NCBI GenBank assembly: GCA_002413355.1
Contig: DHWV01000112.1
Location: forward strand, 1,373 to 65,372
Length of the DNA stretch: 64,000 nucleotides
Direction: 5' to 3'
Origin: Desulfobulbaceae bacterium UBA5173
GTDB lineage: Bacteria > Desulfobacterota > Desulfobulbia > Desulfobulbales > Desulfobulbaceae
Part shown: in pieces, positions 7,535 through 16,500 of the stretch
Layout of the letters: each line of letters starts with the position of its first letter
Position numbering within the stretch: the stretch's first letter is position 1
Translations under genes and position numbers: made by a program
Notes under the pieces: model-generated
Seen by the model: only the letters and a program-made list of their open reading frames with translations
What the model was told of the DNA's origin: nothing
The model's database searches: none

Positions 7535-10500
7535 TCAAGGCAGGGCAGGCATCCGCACTGCCGGATCGCCAAGCAGGTTATAAATGTCCAAAGTGGAAAC
7601 ATCCTGTCCCTGCTTGACGTGCAGGTAATGCCGCTTGCTTTCCAGCACTGCGTCGCCGAGGCGAGGAGCTGTCGCAGGATCAAGCAGGCTGCCATAAAAG
7701 CCTTCCGCGATAATATCCGCAAGGTAGGTCTTCGACAAACCTGTTGCGCCAAAGAAGGCTACTGCCGCGCCATCCTTCCGCAGCACCGCACTTTCACCGA
7801 TACTGTTCATAGGCGAATAGCCAAAACTGGCTGCCGAGCAGCTCATGCTGACCATCACCATGGGCGGGCCGACAGGATTCATGGCATCAATGTTGTTAGC
7901 TGACAGCAAAGAGTTGCTTTTTCCAAAGCCGATCAATGAGCTGTGACCGACATAGTGCAGAATGCCAATTCCTTTCTGCATGGCCGCAGTAATCTGGTCA
8001 TGAACAGCGGTGTAGCCCAGATCATCAACAGCAAGCCGGGTGACAGTCATGTCCTTTGGTATCATCAAGTCAGCAACCTGCTTGGTACTGGCTTTAAAAT
8101 TGCCAGCAGCCACATCTGTTTTGTCGCTTACAGCAATCAACGTTTTACTGCCCGAATGAGCAGACTGCTCGTAGCTGATTACCTTGTCAATATACTGCTC
8201 CAATTTAGCCTTGTCAAATACTGGAATCCTGCCCACAGCAAATTCCGGCACGCCGTCATCGCCATCGACATCTGCCAACGCATTATCGCTGGGGAAGAAA
8301 CCTTCAGGCGTGGCGACGAGCACACTGGGTACCAGCGGCCAGCCTTTGCCAAGATAGTTCTTGTAGTCATAAGAACCGCTGCCGATCAATGCCACATAGC
8401 GCGGCGCATGCGCCCACTTAGCATGGACATAGGTCAAGAAGTCATGGACTGCCTCTGGAGCTGCCAAGCCATGACTGAATTCATCCTGCACATCTTCGAT
8501 GTCAACAACCATCGCCGTCAGCCCTTGTCCCTGCCGGTATTCCGCAAGCCGCTTGGCCGAGGGGAGCAGATGCAGGGGGCTGATGATCAGATAGTCCGCT
8601 TTGTTCGCAGGGCTGTGCAGGTTGGACGGTGTGTCAGCAGTCAGCGTGTCAGCCGCAGGCCTGATGTTTTCGGTCACGAAATATCTGTGGCCGGATTGAG
8701 TCGGCACCGTCAATGTGTAGCCATCAGACGGAGTTCCGGCAAGCTCATTGCGCATCCGCACTGGTTTGCTTGGATCAGTGATGTCCAAGGCCAGCACAGA
8801 ACCGTCGCTGAAGCCGTTCACCGCCACTTGACTGGTCTGAACATCAGCATTGCCGAAGGTCAGCTCACCCTGCTGCGCGTGGTATTTGCGCTGATAGGCC
8901 ACTTCGATGGAATCGAGGTAGATCAGTGAGTACGCAACGCCCGTGTTGAGCTGTGAGACAATTTTTACTTCATTGCTCTCCCGAAGCAAGCTGGCCGAAA
9001 CCGTTTTGCTAATCTGCCAATCGCCAGTTTCAGCTGTCTCCGCTCCACCAATGCTGGTGCCGTTCAAGTAGAGGGAAACCTTGTACGGCATGTTCTCCCC
9101 AGATTTTTTACTGGAAATGTTGACCAGATTGACTGTCACTGCCGCATCGCCGCTGCCGGTGAAATCCAGTGCGGCCACGGAATGAACAGTCGCATCTTCT
9201 TTGCCTTGAGCGAAGAGATACTTCCATGACCAGAAATCCTTAACCGGTTTGTTGACGTAGAGATGGCAGGGAATATGATTCTCCTCCGCCTTTGTCCGAT
9301 CAGCAAAAGACTGCCCGCTACTGGCAAGCTCTTCCCTGCTGACATTCTGTGGCGCAACAGCCATCACAGAACCTTTTTTGCCCAGTTCGAGCCAGTAAAT
9401 ATTTTGGCCGATATCGTTCCTGGCTGGAGCTTGGCCATAGAACCAAAGGGCGGCTCCATTGGCAGCGAAGAGTGTCGGCACGGCTTTGCCCTGCAATGTC
9501 ACCAAGCACTTCCTCGCCTTCAGATGCTGAATCACCTGCGGCTGTTTCAGGCCGGACGCTGCTGCTATCTGGTTGGCTGTCAGATAGACCAGTCCATCCT
9601 TAGTGACCGGCAGCTTGAGCGTATTGCCAATCTTCCGCTGCTGCTGGGAAGCAAGCGACTGCTCCGCCTGCGTCATCGCCGCAAACTGCCTGAGCTGTTT
9701 AGCGGAAGAACTCTGCTCTGCACGGCTGTATCCAGCAACTGACTTGTCAGCAGCCATCACCTTGTTGACTGGCAGCGGCTTCTCAGCTTTGACGGTGAAT
9801 GGCCCAGCAACAGCCCCTTCATCGTTCACTGCCACTTCACGCACCTGATAGCTGTGCTCTTTGCCCGGAGCGGCAGCCGTATCCACGTAGCGATAAGTGC
9901 CGCCCATCGGTGGGTTGAGCATTCCCGGCAGCATGTCGGAAATGGCCTCATAATTGCCGCTTTTCTCATTCAGCCGCTCCAGCACGAAGCCGATTGTGCC
10001 GACTTCGCTGTCTGTCTTCCACTCCAGCACCGTCTGGCCGTCATCATTGATGTATGCGGCGAAGGAGCTGAGCACTGAATAGGTTGACACCACTGGAGCG
10101 AAGCCGAAGTTTTTATTAGTGATCGCTTCATTGCCGGTGACAGTGATCTCGAAAGAAAGCACTGTGCTGCCAGTGGTCATATACAAGCCTTGCAGCTTGT
10201 CGGCACCGCTGACTTCCACTATATATTTGCCAGCAGGCAGATTGGCGAAATTGTAAGCACCGGCACCGTCTGTCATGTCAGTACCCAGTAGCTGCTCGCC
10301 GCTGTCAAGTTTGCCGTTACCGTCTCGGTCGAGATAAAGGGCTACAGTCACACCTGCGATACCGTTTTCTCCAGTTGTGCTTTTATCCTTGTTGCTGTCC
10401 TCCCAAACCACGCCGCTGACAGAACCGCTGCCGGTGGGCACTTTGAAACCGAAGTCAGTGCCGCTGATTGAGGATGCTCCGAGCGTAGCCGCTACAGCAT

Positions 10501-13500
10501 GGCTGCCCGTGTCATCGCTATCTTTTGCGTCATCGCCAACATTGGCTGTTGTGACCGTGAAACTGCTGTTCAATGCGCCGCCAGAGGTGAAATTGCTGTC
10601 CGCCAGCTTGACCACATATTTGCCCGCCGACAGGCCGCTAAAGTTGTAGAGGCCGTCCGAGCCGGTGGTTTCTGTCCTGATCAGCGGCTCACCGGTGTCA
10701 ATCACACCATTACCGTCGCTGTCCAGATACAGCTCCACTTTCACACCGCTCATGCCGGGTTCGCCTGCATCCTGCACACCGTCGCCGTCCACATCCAGCC
10801 AGACCCGGTCGCCGATGCTCAGGCTTTGGTAGCCGAAGTCAGCATTTGTCACATCGCCGCTCAAATTGCTGATGGGAAAGGTGTTGCCGCCGGTTTGGTT
10901 GGTTGATGTTCCGCCAGCAAGGATGCCGCTGCGATCTGTCACCAGCACTTCATAATCCGTGCTGCCCTGGGCCACGTTAAACTGATATGCACCGCTGGCG
11001 TTAGTGGTGGTTGTGGCGACAGGAATACCGTCACGGTACAGGTCAACTGTCACTCCTGCAATGCCAGTCTCGCCTGCGTTTTGCGTCTTGTCGCCGTTGC
11101 TGTCTTCCCAGATCAGATCGCCGATGGTGTAGCCTGTGCCGCTGGTCAACTTGAGACCGAAGTCAGCGGAAAGAATGTCGGTGTTGGCAGGAACGGTGAT
11201 GCTCTTTCCGGCGGGTCCTCCAGCACTGACCATCATGCCGCTCGGCGGGGTGACGGTGACGATGTAATCGCCTGCATCTACCGGCACCAAGTAATGACCA
11301 GCGGCATCAGTTGCAACTGTCGCCACCACGCTGTTGTCAGATTTTTTGGTGATGGTGACGGTCACGCCGCCTATGCCAGCCTCACCCGCATCTTGAATGC
11401 CGTCATTGTCAACATCAAACCAAACCGTGTCGCCGATCAGCGGCTTAGTGCCGACATAGCCGAAGTCGAGCTTGTCAATCACCTGACCGGCTGCAACGGT
11501 GATCATGCTGCCGCCTACGCTGGCAGTTTTATCAGAGTCAAGCGCAGCATCGCTGCCTTGAGTTGGTGTCGCTGGGTTCAAGCCACTTGGCGTGGTCACA
11601 TCCACCCAGTAATTGCCCGGAGGCAGTCCGGCGAAGGAGTAATTGCCGTTGCTGTCGGTGACGACAGGTGTTGCAACCAGCGTGTCTGTACCAGAATTAA
11701 ACGTACCGTCACCATTGTCACGGTAAATTTTCACCGTTACGCCGCTCAGGCCGGGTTCATTCAGGCTTTGAATGCCATCCCTGTTCACATCCAGCCATAC
11801 CCGGTCGCCGATAGTCGCTCCGCCGATGAAGCCGAAGTCGCGGGTTGTATCAGTTTCACCTTTAACCAGACCGGTCACGACTTCACCGGCAGGATCATCG
11901 GCCTGATTGTCACCGGCTCCTGTAGCAGGATCGGCACCGTCATTCAAGCCGTCCGTTGTTGGCGTGTGCGTCGAAACCATGCCTTCCACGCCGGGCACGG
12001 TGATGGTGTAGGTTGGCTCGCCAGCCACAGAGTTGTAGTTTTCATCCAGCATCACGTTGTCGAAACGATAATTACCGTTCGCGTCAGTCAGCGTGGTCAT
12101 CGTTACTGTTCCGCTGCTGTTCGGATAGGTGATGGTCAGTACCACCGGATAATGCGCCAGCTTCGTTTCGCCGCTGTCCAGCGTGCCGTCGTTGTCAGCA
12201 TCGTTCCACAGTGTTCCGCCAAAGGATGTGCTGTCCTTGTAGAAACCAAAGTCAGCCGTGCTGTTATTTGAGGGATTGCTGCCGCCGACTTTGACGCTGT
12301 AGCCGTTCACTTGGCTGTTATCGTCCGCACCATCAGTCGGGCCGTCAGACAGCCACAAACCCGTGAGTTTGCCAGCAGCGTCCGTCACCTGAACGGTGTA
12401 GGTTGCGTCAGGCAGACTGGCGAAGCTGTAGCTGCCGCTTGCATCAGTAGTGGTTGTGGCGACAATATTGCCGTTGCTGTCGAGCAGTGCAACCGTCACT
12501 CCACTGAAACCAACAGTTTCTGCCGCCACTTTAGTGCCATCCGCATTGACATCGTTCCATATTGTGCCAGAAACGGTGTTGCTGCCAACATAGCCGAAGT
12601 TCTGGGTCAGATTCGGCTGTACTGCGCCGCTGCCATCAACAGTCAGCGTGACAACGGATTTACTGTCGCTGCCAGTGTCAGGGTCAACGGTGTTAGTCAA
12701 GCCGACTCCGCCATGAGGCAACGAGACGGTCGTCACCCGCACTTCGTAGCTTCCCGCAGGCAAGTTGCCGAACTGATACTGGCCGTTCTCGTCGGTCTGG
12801 GTGACAGCCACCACCACCCCGCCTTTGTACAGGCCGACAGCCACACCTTCCAATCCCTCACCAGAATCAAAGCTGTTGTCGCCGTCACGATCCAAGAAGA
12901 CCGTGCTGCCGATCATGCCTTTGCCCGGAGTCTGACCCGCTGGCGTGTAACCAAAGTTCACACTGGAAACTGCGCCAGAAAGTGCTGTGATTAGATGCTG
13001 ATTATCCAGTGTGCTGTCTGGATCGCCGCTCTGCACAACCTCGCCGAGAACGTTGCGGGTATCAGTGACGGACACAGTGTAATTGCTGCCGGTCGGCACA
13101 CCGCTGAAGGTGTAGTTGCCGTTGCTGTCTGTCACAGTGGTGGCGATGATCTTGTTGGAAGCATCTTTCAAAACTACAGTCACACCGGGGATGCCGGTAT
13201 CGCCGCCATTGAGCAGATTGTCGCCGCTGTCGCTGCAAGTTGCTGTGCCTGCCAATTTGCAAGCATCAGCGTTGACATCACGATAGATTGTGCCGGTGAC
13301 ACTACCGCTGGCCGCCGGTTTGTAGCCAAAATCGCCTTGCAGATAGACATCGCCGGGGGCAAGCACAATCGGACTGGTGGTTTTGCCATCTTTGGTCGCA
13401 TCCGGGTCGCCGGTTGCTGTCCATGTCGTGCTGTTGGGCAGAGTGCCGCTGTCCACGGCAATTACATAGCTGCCTGTACTGACGTTTGTGAAGATGTAAT

Positions 13501-16500
13501 TGCCTGCGCTGTCGGTAACAGTCGTTGCTGACGGATTGTCGCCAGCTCCGCCGTACACGCCGTCGCTGTTGTCATCAGTGAGCAATTTGACTGTCACGTC
13601 GCTAAGGCCCGGCTCGCCGGGATCTTGCACGCCGTCACCATTGGCATCGCTCCAAATCCGGTCGCCGATTGCGCCAGTGTCACTCGCTCCGGGACTCGTT
13701 GTGACTGTCGGAGCAACCCAGTTGTAGCCGAAATCAGCGGTCATGTATTCTTGACCGCCGCTGACGGTGATGACTGTTGTATTAGCTGTGGCAATACCGT
13801 TTGTAGGCTGCAATCCTGTCGGCAGCGTGGTTGTACTGCCATCCTTCTGCACGGTGCGCACTACATAGCTACCCGGCGGCACATCCTTGATGAGATATTC
13901 ACCGTCAGCGTCAGTGAGTGTCGTTTTTTGCAAAACATTATCACTTTCTGCGGCACAATCGTTATCTGGGCCGCAGCTATAGAGGTAAACCTCAACATTC
14001 TGAATGCCAGACTCGCCGGGATTCTCTTTGCCGTCCCCATTTTCATCCAGCCAGACACGGCTGCCGATCACCGGCTGGTTTTTCACCACGATATTGAATG
14101 TGTCTGTGTCGGTCAGGCTAGTGCCGTCCGTGGAGAGGACGGTCAGGGTGTCCGCAGTGGTTCCGTCATTGCTGGTGTACTGCAAGGTCGCCAAGGTGGC
14201 GTTGATGTCAGCCTCGTTGCCCGTGACAGTGACGCTGGCGGTGCCGTTGCCGCTCACTGTCGCTGCACCGCTGGCCGTCACATTCAGCGTGCCGCCGGTC
14301 ACGGTCAACTGGGTGCTGGTCAGGTTGCCGTTGGTGTCAGTCACGCTCACGCCGCTGACCGGAGTCTGCACCTGCTCGCTGACCGTCTGCGTGCCCGGCA
14401 CGGTGTTCACCGGCGGATCCTGCACCACGATATTGAAGGTGTCGGTGTCGGTCAACGGTGTGCCAGCACTGTCCGTGCTTACCATGGTCACCGTATCCGC
14501 AATGGTGCCATTATTAGAGGTGTACTGCAATGTCGCTAAAGCGGCATTAATTTGCGCCTCAGTGCCGCTCAAGGTCAGCGTTCCGCTGCCGTTGGCACCC
14601 GCGCTGATGGTCGCTCCGCTAGACAAATCCACATTCAGCGTGCCACCGGTCACGGTCAACTGGGTTGTCGCCAAGTTGCCATTAGGATCAACAACACTCA
14701 CGCCGCTGACAGGGGTCTGCACCTGCTCTCTGACCGTCTGCGTGCCAGGCACGGTGTTGACAGGAGGGAGATTCGTCACGCTTGGAACAAGAATCGTGTC
14801 GCTGCTGATGTCCGTGGCATCGTCATTGTCAACATAGTTGGCGACTAATACTGTACCTTGGGACAGGTTGTTGAATGCGGCAAGATCAGCCTCGAAGATG
14901 CCGGTATTGGGGCCGGTTTCGGTCAAGGTGACAGTGATGCCATTAACAACGGCTGTCACTGTGCCAGCACCAGCTTCATCGAGATCAGTGACGCGCAGGA
15001 ACGCATCTGCACCTGCGGTGTATTGCGGGCCTGCGTCCACGCCGCCCAATGCTGAGATGAACATGGTGGTGGACGGAGTTCCCAAATCTTGCGCAGTGAC
15101 AATGAAGCTGGAGCTGGCAAGATCGGTAATCGTGCCCTCATAGCCTTCGTCCGCCGTAACCGAGATGTTGTATGCGCCGGTATTATTGACAGTTTGCCAA
15201 GCATACTCATAGGTCTTGTATGCCGCTCCGTCACCTGCTGCGTTGACGATGTTGGCATTAGTCAGAGTGATCGGGGTCGGCACGCCGATGTCACCAGCAG
15301 TGCCTGGGCCGTCAATCGCCAGCTTGAGGCTGGTGATATCATAATCACCGAACGGATCAAGCACTTTCACGCGCAAATAAACAATACCACCTGCATTGAT
15401 GGTGCCGCTGGTGATTAGACTGCCGCTGCCGTTGGCAACGGACTGATCGTAAAAGCCAATCTTCTGGATGCCGTTGCCTGCGTTGTTGTCCACGTCAACG
15501 ATATTGATGACTGTGGTTGTGGGCAACTCGATGCGCGAGGGTTTCGTCGCGCTGTCGTAGTCAATTTTGAAACTGGTGCCGCTGGCTCCATTAGCCACCA
15601 CAAGGCTGACTGCCTGTCCGGCCGGAATACTGACGGCACTTGCCAAGTTGCCAGTCCACGTCAAGGTGCCCGCAGCACTGTCATAGACTGGATTGTTGAG
15701 GGTGGCAAAAGTGGTCGAGCCATATTTCAGTTCAGCAGTCACGCTTGCGCCAGTTGGTGTGCCAGTCACGCTGCTGACGTGGGTCACAACTTTGACCGCC
15801 GCGCCCTGCGGCACGTTGAAACCATTGGCCATTGAGATGGCTTGGGCGAAGGTGACTGGAACAGCAGCAGCACCAGCAGAGGTGATTGTCAGATTGCGAA
15901 TCTCTACATATTCGTCAAAATCCGAATTGTCAGGATTACCAGGTGTAGAAAACCAACTGGTGAATCTAAGTCCTTGGGCACCGGATGGAATACTGGTGCT
16001 TAAGGAAATTACTGAGCTTTCGGTCGTACTCGCATTTGTGTTCGCTATTTGTGTTGAATAGCCGGTTTCTGTGGATGTCAACGTGATCCAACTGGAACCG
16101 TTATAATATTGAACTCTCAGCACATCGGTATTTTCTGTGCCCGCATGGACATAGTTGAAACTCACAGTGCCCGCATTCGCAAGAGGGGTGGCAAACATGC
16201 GGGAATAATTGTATCGGTCATCGAGGGTGGCGTTATTTGAGTCGCCTGTCACTGTCAGTCCGTCGATGGTGTCGATAAAGAAACTAGCCGCACCTGATGA
16301 CGCAGTCCAATTGCCACTCCAGCCGCTTGATGTCCCGTTAAAATTATCCGAAATATTATTCGACATCGCCGGTGTAACCGCCGCTGTAGTGGCTGTCGTA
16401 TTATCTACAGGACTTACATTGACCGGATCAACACGATCCAAATCTCCAGTTTCCGACAGGTACAGAATCTTGGTCTTGGCGAACACACCAGTCACGCTGT

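Noticed and set aside
11081..12994. Plus-strand open frames of 396 and 227 codons inside the giant gene
   Set aside because: Antisense shadows of Asp/Gly/Thr-rich SdrD-B repeats; the minus-strand reading has clear domains across the whole stretch.
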